DNA of 64,000 nt from Bacteroidaceae bacterium (GTDB lineage: Bacteria > Bacteroidota > Bacteroidia > Bacteroidales > Bacteroidaceae). Positions 17,740-27,031 of the stretch are shown here, in pieces (position 1 is the first letter of the stretch; the number at the start of each line of letters is the position of its first letter). The position numbers and the translations under genes were made by a program. The stretch lies in the NCBI GenBank assembly GCA_017617235.1, contig JAFZWQ010000012.1:1-64000 (forward strand), read 5' to 3'. The notes under the pieces are model-generated. The model was not told the DNA's origin, did no database searches, and saw only the letters and a list, made by a program, of their open reading frames with translations.

Positions 17740-17937
17740 ATGAATGGCAAGCGTTTTTATCTGTCTGCAAAAGACAAGAAGATTGGTGGTGTCTGCGGTG
17801 GTATCGCCGAGTATTTCGATATCGATCCGCTACTAGTGCGCATTATATTTCTGGTAGCCGTCCTCGAACTTGGTATGGGCCTGTTTGCGTATTTTGCTCT
17901 TTGGATTTTGGCTCCCCGTAATCCAGATCGCTACTAA
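17740..17937 (+). CDS. PspC domain small membrane protein
   Basis: A 65-residue protein starting at the ATG at 17740. It is essentially one PspC domain: KKIGGVCGGIAEYFDIDPLLVR followed by one transmembrane helix (IIFLVAVLELGMGLFAYFALWIL) and the terminal APRNP. PspC domains take part in phage-shock/envelope-stress responses at the inner membrane. It is first in a cluster with a PadR regulator and a larger PspC protein, a common Bacteroidetes arrangement. Confidence 0.88.
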   Translation: MNGKRFYLSAKDKKIGGVCGGIAEYFDIDPLLVRIIFLVAVLELGMGLFAYFALWILAPRNPDRY

Positions 17938-17969
17938 TCTACATTTTACATTGTTTATTATTTGTTATC

Positions 17970-18320
17970 ATGGACGTTAACAATGCAAAATCGCAGATGC
18001 GCAAGGGGATGCTGGAATACTGTATCTTGCTGCTGCTGAAGCGTGCACCGGCCTATGCCAGCGACATCATTCGTCAGCTTCATGAAGCCGAATTGTTGGT
18101 GGTGGAAGGCACACTTTATCCGCTGCTTACGCGTCTGAAGAACGACGGTCTGCTGTCCTATGAATGGCAGGAGAGCACACAAGGACCGCCTCGTAAGTAC
18201 TATGCCCTGACCGATGAGGGCGAAGCTTTCCTAGAAAGTCTAGACCAGGCATGGAATGAACTCGCCACTACGGTATCTCTCTTGAAACAGGCTCCTCGTC
18301 AATTGCCATTAATTTCCTAA
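17970..18320 (+). CDS. PadR family transcriptional regulator
   Basis: A 116-residue winged-helix repressor. The PadR signature is visible: MRKGMLEYCILLLLKRAPAY, then VVEGTLYPLLTRLKNDGLLSYEW and GPPRKYYALTDEGEAFL. PadR proteins respond to small molecules or envelope signals. Here the gene sits between two PspC-domain genes and probably autoregulates them; this is inference from position. Confidence 0.92.
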   Translation: MDVNNAKSQMRKGMLEYCILLLLKRAPAYASDIIRQLHEAELLVVEGTLYPLLTRLKNDGLLSYEWQESTQGPPRKYYALTDEGEAFLESLDQAWNELATTVSLLKQAPRQLPLIS

Positions 18321-18372
18321 GACCCATAAGACTCATATGCCCTATATGCCTTATTAGGCCTCATAAATAATA
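18321..18372. repeat. CCTTATAGG-type short tandem repeat between genes
   Basis: Degenerate units GACCCATAA, GACTCATAT, GCCCTATAT, GCCTTATTA, GGCCTCATA fill the gap after padR. It is the non-coding counterpart of the repeat in the DUF4837 signal peptide (9137-9186). Confidence 0.65.
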
Positions 18373-18381
18373 AAAAGAACA

Positions 18382-20127
18382 ATGAAAAAGAATATTACCA
18401 TAAACTTGCTGGGGCGCCTCTATGCCATTGATGAGGATGCCTACGAACTCTTGAAGCGCTATACCGATTCGCTGCGCAATTATTTTGGTCGTCGTGAGGG
18501 TGGGGGAGAGATAGTCGATGACATCGAGGCTCGCATTGCCGAACTCTTTGACGAGGTTAAGTCCGGTGGTACTGAAGCCATCACCATCGAACACGTTCAG
18601 GACATCATCCATCGCATCGGTGAACCAGATGAAATGGAAACGGATGCCTCCGAACAGCCAACTCCCGACTCCACCCAAAAGGATGAGGCAAAGAAAACTA
18701 CTGCGGAAGAATCAGGTAAGCGGACTAAACGTCTGTATCGCAATTTGTCCGACCGTAAGTTTATGGGTGTGCTCTCCGGTTTGGCTGCCTATTTTGGCGG
18801 AGACGTGCTGTGGTGGCGATTGGGCTTCGTTTTTCTGCTTTTCTTTACTCCTGGTGGCTTTGTGGCCCGTATGCTTTCCTGGAACTATTGGAATTGGGGC
18901 ATCAGCCTTAATCTCTCGTTGTTCTTCCTCTACATAGCTTTGGGCATTTTGATGCCAGTTGCCGATACGCCCGAGGATCGTCTGCGCATGAAAGGCAAGG
19001 AGGTGAATCCACAGAATCTGGCCGATGAGGTCAGTCAGACCCAGCCCGCGAATGTGCCGGGCGACGGACCCAAGGGCTGCATCAACGGTATTTTCCTGAT
19101 GATTGGCAACCTGTTCCGCGGTTTCATATATATAATAGGTATCACGTTGGCCATTACAATGTTGGCAGGCATCATCTTTATTTTGGCCGTAATGTTGATG
19201 CCGCACAGTGTCATTCACGAGAATAATCAAGAATTCTGGCAGTTCTTTGACGGCAACTACACACTCCTTGCAATTTTTGCGGTGACAACTCTGTTCACCC
19301 TGACCATACCCGCTTACTGCATCATCCACAGTCTGTTCCATGAGTTTGGCCAGTTTCAGCCAATGGGTTTCCGCCAACGTGTATCGATGCTCGTTATTTG
19401 GCTTGTAGCCTTCGTCGTGTCAGCCGTTGTCGGCACGGGTTTGGCAGGTAAAGTGAAGGAAGCCGAGAAACATAAAGGTGAGCGCATCGACACCGAATGG
19501 CGTGAGGAGAACACTCATGCCGGAATCTTCTACGAGCCCTACGAGTGGGAGTTCCTCACGGAGCGAGGCTGGCTTGTACAGCGAGCTGAAAACTGTCACG
19601 ACCGCTATACCAACAATGGTCAGTACTATGGCGAGGATGCTTGGGAACGTTACATCGACACCTACGATGAGCGTCACCGTCAGATTTTCACCATCGAACG
19701 CACCGATTCCCTACAGCCTGGTCGTTACCAACTTACGGCTTGTGTCCGTGCAGATGGTCAGGGGGCATACATCCACGCCTATATCGATGGATATGCCCAG
19801 GCACCATGGACCATAGAGATTCCAGCCGACGGTAATGAGGGCGGTGGCATCTGGCAGGAGGCAAAGGCGCGTAAGGACAGCATCGATGCCTACGTTACGC
19901 CCAATCCCGAAGAAAACCGTCCTGCGGATTACGATCATATAACGTCTTTGGCCCAAGCCAACGACGGTAAGGGATATGGCTGGAACCGCGTCACCATTAG
20001 GGACATCCGAATTAAAGAACCCGTCCGTCTGCACTACGGTGTCACCACCGATCCCAACATCACCCACAGCACATGGCTCGGTCACTGGTTTTCGGCCTGT
20101 GATTTCGAACTTACCCGCATAAAATAA
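18382..20127 (+). CDS. PspC domain multi-pass membrane protein with N-terminal HAAS-like domain
   Basis: 581 residues. Residues 1-100 form a helical N-terminal domain (LYAIDEDAYELLKRYTDSLR, IVDDIEARIAELFDE, HVQDIIHRIGEPDEM) like the cytoplasmic domain found in PadR-linked membrane proteins. A PspC domain follows at ~112-200 (RNLSDRKFMGVLSGLAAYF). Several transmembrane helices follow (~150-370), then a C-terminal extracytoplasmic region of about 200 residues with a beta-rich sensor look. It is third in the PspC-PadR cluster and is probably the membrane partner that senses envelope state. The function of the C-terminal part is unknown. Confidence 0.82.
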   Translation: MKKNITINLLGRLYAIDEDAYELLKRYTDSLRNYFGRREGGGEIVDDIEARIAELFDEVKSGGTEAITIEHVQDIIHRIGEPDEMETDASEQPTPDSTQKDEAKKTTAEESGKRTKRLYRNLSDRKFMGVLSGLAAYFGGDVLWWRLGFVFLLFFTPGGFVARMLSWNYWNWGISLNLSLFFLYIALGILMPVADTPEDRLRMKGKEVNPQNLADEVSQTQPANVPGDGPKGCINGIFLMIGNLFRGFIYIIGITLAITMLAGIIFILAVMLMPHSVIHENNQEFWQFFDGNYTLLAIFAVTTLFTLTIPAYCIIHSLFHEFGQFQPMGFRQRVSMLVIWLVAFVVSAVVGTGLAGKVKEAEKHKGERIDTEWREENTHAGIFYEPYEWEFLTERGWLVQRAENCHDRYTNNGQYYGEDAWERYIDTYDERHRQIFTIERTDSLQPGRYQLTACVRADGQGAYIHAYIDGYAQAPWTIEIPADGNEGGGIWQEAKARKDSIDAYVTPNPEENRPADYDHITSLAQANDGKGYGWNRVTIRDIRIKEPVRLHYGVTTDPNITHSTWLGHWFSACDFELTRIK

Positions 20128-20155
20128 ATAGGTAAGGACATTGCGGGGATTCTTT

Positions 20156-20944
20156 CTACAGCTTGATGCGGGTGTAGAGGTAGTGAAGGAGACAGGAAGG
20201 GATGAGGGGGCAGAGTAGGATGATGAGGCGGTCGGAAAGGCAGGGGATAAGGGTGGAGCGACGACGGAACATGGTCTTCAGCGCCTTTTGTGTTGCCTTC
20301 TCTGGCGTTATCATGAACCCCAATCTCATGATGAGTTTGCGCCAGCGCATGAAGGGTAGATTGCCCAGAAGCGGGGTATCTACGGCTCCGAAGATGGCAG
20401 TGGTGACACTAACGGGTGTTCCCTTACATTCGATGCGCAGGGCCCTTGAATAGCCTTTCACAAATCGCTTGGTGCAACCGTACATGCCGATGACGGGCCA
20501 ATCCATCCAGGCTGTGATAGAGGAGATGTTGAGAATGTAGCCTCTCCCGTGTTCATTCATGAGAGGAATCAACAGTCGACAGAGCAGCAGGGGAGTTGTA
20601 CAATGCAGGGCAACAATGCGTTGCAGACGTTCGGGCTCGGTTTCTTCGACGGGCGTGGTAATGAGCATTCCGGCATTGTTGATGAGTATCTCCACGTTCC
20701 AATCTTCTGTCTGACAGCGGTCGGTAATCTGCTGGGCGGCATCGGCCTGTGTGAGGTCCATGCACAGCACGGGTGCAGGCACTTCATATTCACGAGTAAG
20801 TTGTTGGGAAAGTTCCTGTGCGGCATCGCCATTGATGTCCACCAATACTACACCGTACCCCTTTTCTGCCAGTTGCATGGCATAGTGCCGCCCCATTCCT
20901 GAGGCGGCACCTGTTACAATAGCGTATTTATTGTTGAAATTCAT
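20156..20944 (-). CDS. SDR family NAD(P)-dependent oxidoreductase
   Basis: A 262-residue classical short-chain dehydrogenase. It has the cofactor loop TGAASGMGRHYA, NNAGML, the catalytic Ser region (ILNISSITAW) and the Tyr-Lys pair in MYGCTKRFVKG. The C-terminal ~40 residues are hydrophobic (LIILLCPLIPSCLLHYLY), suggesting membrane association as in Bacteroidetes DltE-like reductases. The substrate cannot be read from the sequence. It lies 3 bp after proA at the end of the arg/pro run. Confidence 0.88.
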   Translation of the reverse strand: MNFNNKYAIVTGAASGMGRHYAMQLAEKGYGVVLVDINGDAAQELSQQLTREYEVPAPVLCMDLTQADAAQQITDRCQTEDWNVEILINNAGMLITTPVEETEPERLQRIVALHCTTPLLLCRLLIPLMNEHGRGYILNISSITAWMDWPVIGMYGCTKRFVKGYSRALRIECKGTPVSVTTAIFGAVDTPLLGNLPFMRWRKLIMRLGFMITPEKATQKALKTMFRRRSTLIPCLSDRLIILLCPLIPSCLLHYLYTRIKL

Positions 20945-20947
20945 GGG

Positions 20948-22189
20948 TCAGGGTCGGGTTTGTCCGTTGCCATCGATGAGCCACTTGTAGGTGGTGAGTT
21001 CTTCGAGACCCATTGGACCGCGAGGGCCGAGTTTCTGGGTCGAGATACCTATCTCTGCTCCCAAGCCGAATTGCGCTCCATCAGTAAACGAGGTGGGGGC
21101 ATTCCAATAGACGCAAGCCGCATCCACACGGGCCTGGAATTCATGAGCAAAAGCACTATTGTCAGTGATGATGGATTCACTGTGTCCACTGCCATAACGG
21201 GCGATGTGCTCTAGAGCATCGTCAAATGTGTCCACAATCTTCACCGCCATCTTATAGTCCATAAACTCTGTACCAAAACTTTCCTCTGTTGCGTGTTCCA
21301 GATATGGATACTTGCCGTCAAGGGCTGCGTATGCCCGCTCATCAGCATAAAGAATGACGTTTTTCTCCGCCAACGGTCCTACTAGTTTATCTAGATTATC
21401 TAGTCTTTCTATATGGACAAGCAAACAATCGAGGGCGTTGCAGACGCTGACGCGACGGGTTTTGGCGTTCTTGATGATGGCCTTTCCCATTTCCAAATCG
21501 CCTTCTGCGTCGAAGTATGTGTTCACCACGCCGGCACCCGTTTCAATAACAGGCACACGGGCATTGTCGCGTACGAAGTCTATTAAACGACGACCGCCAC
21601 GTGGAATGCATACATCTATGTACCCCACCGCTGATAGCATTTCAGCTGTTGCTTCGTGAGTGGCAGGAAGCAGGGCCACGACATTCTCGTCGACACCCAA
21701 CTGGCGCAATGTATCTTTGATGACAGCAACCGCCTTAATGTTTGAAGCTTCGGCATCACGTCCGCCCTTCAGTACGCAGGCATTTCCGCTCTTCAGACAG
21801 AGGGCAAAGACATCGAAGGTGACGTTGGGACGGGCCTCATAGACTACACCCACCACGCCAAAGGGTACACTGATACGACGCAGACGCAAGCCGTTTGGCA
21901 ATGTGCGTTTATTCGTCTCGCGACCCAGTGGCGAGGGCAATGTGGCCACATTACGCATGTCGGCAGCAATACCTTCCAGTCGGGCAGGTGTCAGTTGCAG
22001 ACGGTCATATAGCGGATTCGTAGGCTCCATACGGGCCAGGTCCTCGGCATTGGCTGCCAGAATTTCTGTTTGACGAGCCACTATGGCATCGGCAACAGCA
22101 TTCAGCACATTGTTACGCTCTTCGTCAGTCATCAGCCCAAGTCCGCGACTGGCCACTTTCACTTGTTCAAATACGTCTTTCAGTTGCAT
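20948..22189 (-). CDS. proA: Glutamate-5-semialdehyde dehydrogenase (gamma-glutamyl phosphate reductase)
   Basis: The second enzyme of proline synthesis, reducing gamma-glutamyl phosphate with NADPH. The 413 residues carry the family hallmarks: [42 protein letters not shown] and the catalytic Cys in [15 protein letters not shown]. The C-terminus has [13 protein letters not shown]. The start overlaps the proB stop by 10 nt, which indicates coupled translation. Confidence 0.97.
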   Translation of the reverse strand: MQLKDVFEQVKVASRGLGLMTDEERNNVLNAVADAIVARQTEILAANAEDLARMEPTNPLYDRLQLTPARLEGIAADMRNVATLPSPLGRETNKRTLPNGLRLRRISVPFGVVGVVYEARPNVTFDVFALCLKSGNACVLKGGRDAEASNIKAVAVIKDTLRQLGVDENVVALLPATHEATAEMLSAVGYIDVCIPRGGRRLIDFVRDNARVPVIETGAGVVNTYFDAEGDLEMGKAIIKNAKTRRVSVCNALDCLLVHIERLDNLDKLVGPLAEKNVILYADERAYAALDGKYPYLEHATEESFGTEFMDYKMAVKIVDTFDDALEHIARYGSGHSESIITDNSAFAHEFQARVDAACVYWNAPTSFTDGAQFGLGAEIGISTQKLGPRGPMGLEELTTYKWLIDGNGQTRP

Positions 22190-22959
22190 ACAGGAATAAA
22201 TTCAGTATGGGGTACGTCCTTGGGACGTTCCATCAAGTCAATTAGAATATTGTCACGTTCACCGTTGGCAATCATCACACGAATGCCTGCCCGTTGCATA
22301 CGGCTGGCGGTCTGGTATTTCGAATGCATGCCGCCTCTGCCGAAAGCACTTCGTTCTGGGCGAATATATTCGCTCAGGTCGCGGTCGGGTGCCACACTGC
22401 GTATCAGTTGGGCATCAGGAGCATCGGGATGTGCGGTATAGACCCCGTCGATGTTCGACAGCAGCACAAGCGTCGAGGCCTGTACCATCTCGGCCATCAG
22501 TCCGCTCAGTTCGTCGTTATCGGTGAACATCAACTCGGTAACACTAACGGTGTCGTTTTCGTTCACAATGGGCAGCACACCGTTTTCTAACATCACCTCC
22601 ATGCAGGCCCTTTGGTTCTCGTACTGTTCACCGGGCTGGAAGTTTTCCTTCATCGTCAGCACCTGACCTACGTGGATGCCGAACTCGCGGAACAGGTCGT
22701 AGTAGAGCCCCACCAATTTTACCTGTCCTACGGCAGAGAATAACTGACGTTGCTCTACGGAATCCAGACTGTGGTCGATTCGCAACTCTCCGCGTCCCGA
22801 AGCCACAGCACCCGAGGACACCAGGATAACCTCGTAGCCCTGACGGCGCAGACAGGCTATTTGATCCACGATGGCCGACATGCGGGTGACGTCGAGTTTA
22901 CCGTCGCTACGCGTCAGCACATTGCTGCCTACCTTTATGACAATTCTTCTGTTGTTCAT
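22180..22959 (-). CDS. proB: Glutamate 5-kinase
   Basis: The first step of proline synthesis. I choose the ATG at 22959 ([15 protein letters not shown]), which directly follows the stop of the upstream gene; an upstream in-frame ATG at 22992 would overlap that gene and add 11 unlikely residues. The amino-acid-kinase fold is clear: [54 protein letters not shown] and [11 protein letters not shown]. About 259 residues, i.e. the short form without a PUA domain, so proline feedback may be weaker than in the long enterobacterial form. Confidence 0.95.
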   Translation of the reverse strand: MNNRRIVIKVGSNVLTRSDGKLDVTRMSAIVDQIACLRRQGYEVILVSSGAVASGRGELRIDHSLDSVEQRQLFSAVGQVKLVGLYYDLFREFGIHVGQVLTMKENFQPGEQYENQRACMEVMLENGVLPIVNENDTVSVTELMFTDNDELSGLMAEMVQASTLVLLSNIDGVYTAHPDAPDAQLIRSVAPDRDLSEYIRPERSAFGRGGMHSKYQTASRMQRAGIRVMIANGERDNILIDLMERPKDVPHTEFIPVCN

Positions 22960-22960
22960 G

Positions 22961-25006
22961 TTATTTCTTAACCTCTGTATATTTGCCGGCAAGCGATGTC
23001 AGGCCGTTGATGCCATCCGGATTGTACACGACGATGAGACAGCGGCCGCCCTCTTCGCTTCGCATCCAGATGTTGCCCATGTCGTCAATATGGATATTGT
23101 CGGCCTTCTGTACGATGTATCCGCCCATGTAGCGTGGAATCTTGATGTTTGTCGGCATTTGTTTCTGCAACGATGTTTTACCGGTGTTGGCGTTGAAGAA
23201 TGCAAATTTGTTGCCGGCGGCATCATTGCTTATCCATGCAAATCCGCTCTTGGCTTGAGATAGTCCGGCCGCGTTCATCTTGATGTTGGCGAGTGTAGAG
23301 GCCGGTGTCCATTCGAACTTGTCGGCAGCCGTTTTGGCAATCTTATTCTCTCCTACAAGGAAGATGCTGTCGCCTATCTGCTGAATCTCGAGAGTCTTAC
23401 CCTTGACGAGTCCGGAGATTTGTGTGTCGCCCTGCGTGTCGTAACCGTTGTCATCACCGTTGTTTTGTCTCATGGTCGCATTGTAGGCATTCACTCCATA
23501 GAGGTCGCCCTTGTCTGTTACGACATACTGCAGCAAGTCGTCGCCACATTTCTTTATAACCTTATTATCGTCTTTCAGGTCATAGACCGTGATGTTTGCG
23601 TCGCCGTAAGCCAGATAACGACCATTGGGTGAGAGTACAAAGGGTTTGGCAATGCCCGTTGACAGCCATCCGTGCTTGACCTCACCGATGAGCGGAGATG
23701 ATTCTACGCTCTTGCCATCGTACTTCACAATTCCACGACCGGCAACGTCGAGATAGAGCGTACCATCGTGTACATTGAAAGCCTTGATTTTGGGTCGGTT
23801 GCCGCCACTCATTCCCTTGATAACGGTACTGATGGTACCCGACGGCTTGTTTACGGCAATAATGGCATTCTCACCGTTGGGGTCTTGTAGCATATAGATA
23901 TTTTCGGCATCCTCAGCGAAGGGCTGATCGAAGTATTCGCCGTGCTCAATGATAGCAAAGCGGGCATGGACTTTAGTTCCCACAAGACCGTGGTCATACT
24001 TGGGTTTCTCGGGCTTCTTGGTAACTGTAGTATCCTCTGGCTCTGTAGGTGGCTCTTTAGGTGGAATAGTATCTATAATCACAATAATCGTGTCGCAGAG
24101 ATGTAGTTTTATATCCTTTCCCTTCCCAGTGGTAGTGGCTATGCAACCCTTGGGCGTTTTTTTTAGGTGGAAGTGTTTCTTGAAATAGTCTATCATGTCC
24201 ACACGCTTGAAGCGCTCTGCTGCTGCCTGCTGATACTCGGTGGCGTTAGCCAACTTATCGTTGGATGAACCGAAATTCTGTATCTCTGTCAAGACACCCA
24301 GTACCTTACCCAACGCGGCCACATCAAGACCTGCCGGCTCCTTAGTCTCGGAATAGGAGAATACCACCACAACTATCTTGTCGTAGTCCTCATCGTAATA
24401 GCTGTACATGTCGAACACCTGTTCTATGTTGACGCCGGTCATCAGGGTCAGCAGCGAGTTGCTCATATCCATCCTCCACGTGATGTGGCCTCCCTCGTGC
24501 CCGTTGAACATGAGTTCCTCGGGCTGCGACTGTTTGATGTAGTCCTTATAGCTGCCTGTCTTGCTATGAGCGATATTAGCCTCGTCGAGAGCACTGCCTA
24601 CCTTGTCGCGCAGCCCTTCCCACATGGCAGCCCATAGACCTACCTGTGAACCCGCATAGGTGGCACCGGCTACTAAGGCTCCCTGTGCCGATTCCTTTCC
24701 GTCGAAAACAAACACGGTTGTGCGTGTCTTACGTGCGAAGAAGAGGTCGGTGTAATATTGCATCTCGGATGTCAGGCCCTTAACGGCAGTATCGAACAGT
24801 ACATACTTGCTCGACGACACCTGCATCATGCGCTGTTCAAGTCCCTTAAAGCAATATTCGGGATAGGACTCGATCGTTCCGTCCGGATTATCGAAATAGA
24901 AATAGGTGGTCTCCAGCTTCTTTCGTATGCTGTCGGGCTTTGTCTGTGCCCAGCAGCCCAGAGTCAGGCACAATGTGCTGATGGCTAATAATAGAAATCG
25001 TTTCAT
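22961..25006 (-). CDS. Unrecognised secreted protein with C-terminal propeller-like region
   Basis: 681 residues with a Sec signal peptide (MKRFLLLAISTLCLTLGCWAQ) that has no proper lipobox. Residues ~25-300 are alpha/beta with an acidic, Tyr-rich middle (FDMYSYYDEDYDKIVVVVF). Next is a Pro/Thr/Glu-rich linker (IPPKEPPTEPEDTTVTKKPE). From ~350 on, repeated short strands (DGTLYLDVAGRGIVKYDG, GRYLAYGDANITVYDL, GDSIFLVGENKIAK, MGNIWMRSEEGGRCLIVVY) look like a beta-propeller. I recognise no family. It sits between proC and proB with tight spacing (1 bp to proB), so it is co-transcribed with proline genes, with no obvious metabolic link. Confidence 0.75.
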   Translation of the reverse strand: MKRFLLLAISTLCLTLGCWAQTKPDSIRKKLETTYFYFDNPDGTIESYPEYCFKGLEQRMMQVSSSKYVLFDTAVKGLTSEMQYYTDLFFARKTRTTVFVFDGKESAQGALVAGATYAGSQVGLWAAMWEGLRDKVGSALDEANIAHSKTGSYKDYIKQSQPEELMFNGHEGGHITWRMDMSNSLLTLMTGVNIEQVFDMYSYYDEDYDKIVVVVFSYSETKEPAGLDVAALGKVLGVLTEIQNFGSSNDKLANATEYQQAAAERFKRVDMIDYFKKHFHLKKTPKGCIATTTGKGKDIKLHLCDTIIVIIDTIPPKEPPTEPEDTTVTKKPEKPKYDHGLVGTKVHARFAIIEHGEYFDQPFAEDAENIYMLQDPNGENAIIAVNKPSGTISTVIKGMSGGNRPKIKAFNVHDGTLYLDVAGRGIVKYDGKSVESSPLIGEVKHGWLSTGIAKPFVLSPNGRYLAYGDANITVYDLKDDNKVIKKCGDDLLQYVVTDKGDLYGVNAYNATMRQNNGDDNGYDTQGDTQISGLVKGKTLEIQQIGDSIFLVGENKIAKTAADKFEWTPASTLANIKMNAAGLSQAKSGFAWISNDAAGNKFAFFNANTGKTSLQKQMPTNIKIPRYMGGYIVQKADNIHIDDMGNIWMRSEEGGRCLIVVYNPDGINGLTSLAGKYTEVKK

Positions 25007-25028
25007 AGTCTTATGATTTTAAGGTTAT

Positions 25029-25805
25029 TTATTTCTTTACACTGGCTTTAAGGCCTTTGATGACAGCATTGGTGAATCCAGCCTCCTCCATGGCGTTCAG
25101 TCCTTTGATGGTGTATCCGCCGGGGGTGGTCACACGGTCGATGGCCTCTTCGGGATGCACGTTGTCTGCTTCCAGTAGGGCGATAGCTCCCTTCAGCGTC
25201 TGCATCACAATCTCCTTCGACTGACTGGCCTTGAATCCCAGTTCCACACCACCTTCACTGGCGGCACGGATATAGCGGAACGCGTAGGCGATACCGCACG
25301 AGGCTAGCGCCATACCCACAGACAGATGAGCCTCGTCGCAAATACAGGTTTTGCCCATTTCATCGAACAAAGCTTTCACCTGTGCGGTTACTTCATCCGT
25401 AGCATTTACAGGGGCTAGGAAGGTCATAGAGGCCTTATGTGCAATAGCAATGTTGGGAATGGCCATAAGCAACGAACACTTGTCGCCTGCCCATTGTCTC
25501 AAGTTCTCACTACCCACACCTGCAGCCACCGATACCAGACACTTCTCGGCAGTCAGCAAGTCGGCAATATCCTCCAACACATCTTCTGCCAACCAAGGCT
25601 TTACGACCAGGAAGATGAAATCGGCCTGCTCTACGGCCTCGCGGTTATAGGTGGTAACCTTTGCACCCTGCTTGGCAAAGCGCTCCAAAGCTTCTTGTGA
25701 GGGGTCGGCAACGAATAGGTTCTGGGCAGGCACAACCTTTGCATTCAGCATACCTTGAGCCAGGGAACCGCCCATGGCTCCTGCTCCAATAATTGCTATC
25801 TTCAT
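25029..25805 (-). CDS. proC: Pyrroline-5-carboxylate reductase
   Basis: The last step of proline synthesis. The start at 25805 gives MKIAIIGAGAMGGSLAQGM, the canonical Rossmann beginning; an in-frame ATG at 25814 adds three residues. Other hallmarks are VVKPWLAEDVLEDI, VSVAAGVG, MAIPNIAI and the C-terminal VTTPGGYTIKGLNAMEEAGF. 258 residues, typical. It lies between argD and the unknown secreted protein gene. Confidence 0.96.
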   Translation of the reverse strand: MKIAIIGAGAMGGSLAQGMLNAKVVPAQNLFVADPSQEALERFAKQGAKVTTYNREAVEQADFIFLVVKPWLAEDVLEDIADLLTAEKCLVSVAAGVGSENLRQWAGDKCSLLMAIPNIAIAHKASMTFLAPVNATDEVTAQVKALFDEMGKTCICDEAHLSVGMALASCGIAYAFRYIRAASEGGVELGFKASQSKEIVMQTLKGAIALLEADNVHPEEAIDRVTTPGGYTIKGLNAMEEAGFTNAVIKGLKASVKK

Positions 25806-25831
25806 CTCTATCATATTTTAATTTTACTATT

Positions 25832-25862
25832 AACCCATTAAGCTGCTAAGCTACTAAGCTAT
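25832..25862. repeat. AAGCTATTAAGCTACT short tandem repeat at the argD stop
   Basis: Tandem TTAAGCTGC / TAAGCTAC / TAAGCTAT / TAAG units span the 3' end of argD. Related units lie at 39910-39935. Confidence 0.65.
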
Positions 25863-26994
25863 TAAGTTCTTTTTTCAGTTTGGTGAGGAACTCGTCGGCA
25901 TCGGCCTTCGTCAGACACAAGGGTGGAAGCAGACGCAGCATGTTTGTGCCCGAACAACCTGTGAATATGTGTTCGTCGTAAATCAACGGCTCACGTACCG
26001 ACTTATGCGGAATATCCAGTTCGATGCCAATCATCAGACCTCGTCCGCGAACGTCCACGATGTGAGGTACTTCAGCCTGCATCTTCTTGAGCTCTGCCAT
26101 CAGGTAATTACCGATTTTATCGGCATTTTCCACCAGCTTCTCTTCCTCCATCACGTCCAATACAGCTAATGCGGCAGCACATGCTAGATGGTTGCCGCCG
26201 AATGTGGTACCCAACTGACCATAGACAGGAACGAACTCAGGCGAGAACAGCACACCGCCCATGGGGAAACCATTGGCGATACCCTTGGCCATCGTAATCA
26301 TATCAGGACGTATGCCCAGCCACTGGTGGGCAAAGAACTTACCACTACGTCCGTAGCCGCATTGTATCTCGTCGCAAATTAGCACGGTTCCGTATTTCTT
26401 GCAGGCGGCCTGCAGTCCTTGGGCGAACTCGGATGTCACCATTCGAATGCCGCCCACGCCCTGGATGCACTCCAGAATCACGGCACACACGTCACCCTTT
26501 GCCAGTTCGGCCTCCCAGGCGGGCAGGTCGTTCAGCGGCAGGTAAGTCACGTGGCCGTTGGCATTTACCGGAGCAATAATCTTGGGATTGTTCGTAACCT
26601 CTACAGCCAGGCTCGTACGTCCGTGGAAGGCTTTCTCGGCAGACAGAATGCGCTTGCGACCCGTGTGGAACGATGCCAGTTTCAGGGCATTCTCGTTGGC
26701 CTCGGCACCACTGTTAATGAGGAACAACTGGTAGTCGTCGTAGCCACAGGCCTTACCCAGTCGCTGAGCCAACTGCTGTTGCAGGGGGTTAATGACGGAG
26801 TTCGAGTAGAATCCCAGCGTGCCCACCTGACGGCTTACGGCCTCCACATAGTGCGGATGGGCGTGTCCGATGGAGATTACGGCATGTCCGCCATACAGGT
26901 CCAGATACTCCTGTCCCTTGTCGTCCCACACGTGGCATCCCTTGCCGCGTGTAATGGCAATATTAAATAAAGGATAAACGTCGAATAGTTTCAT
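25846..26994 (-). CDS. argD: Acetylornithine / succinylornithine aminotransferase
   Basis: A 382-residue class-III PLP aminotransferase of arginine synthesis. Markers are DLYGGHAVISIGHAHPHYV, INSGAEANENALKLA, KAFHGRTSLAVEVT, LICDEIQCGYGRSGKFFAHQ (PLP Asp), the lysine in TMAKGIANGFPMG, and GTTFGGNHLACAA. Bacteroidetes are known to use N-succinyl intermediates in arginine synthesis; the sequence alone does not tell which acyl group is used here. In this genome it is separated from argC by four secreted-protein genes. Confidence 0.93.
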   Translation of the reverse strand: MKLFDVYPLFNIAITRGKGCHVWDDKGQEYLDLYGGHAVISIGHAHPHYVEAVSRQVGTLGFYSNSVINPLQQQLAQRLGKACGYDDYQLFLINSGAEANENALKLASFHTGRKRILSAEKAFHGRTSLAVEVTNNPKIIAPVNANGHVTYLPLNDLPAWEAELAKGDVCAVILECIQGVGGIRMVTSEFAQGLQAACKKYGTVLICDEIQCGYGRSGKFFAHQWLGIRPDMITMAKGIANGFPMGGVLFSPEFVPVYGQLGTTFGGNHLACAAALAVLDVMEEEKLVENADKIGNYLMAELKKMQAEVPHIVDVRGRGLMIGIELDIPHKSVREPLIYDEHIFTGCSGTNMLRLLPPLCLTKADADEFLTKLKKELNSLVA

Positions 26995-27031
26995 TGTTAT
27001 TATTACGAGTTATGAATTACGAGTAGAAATT

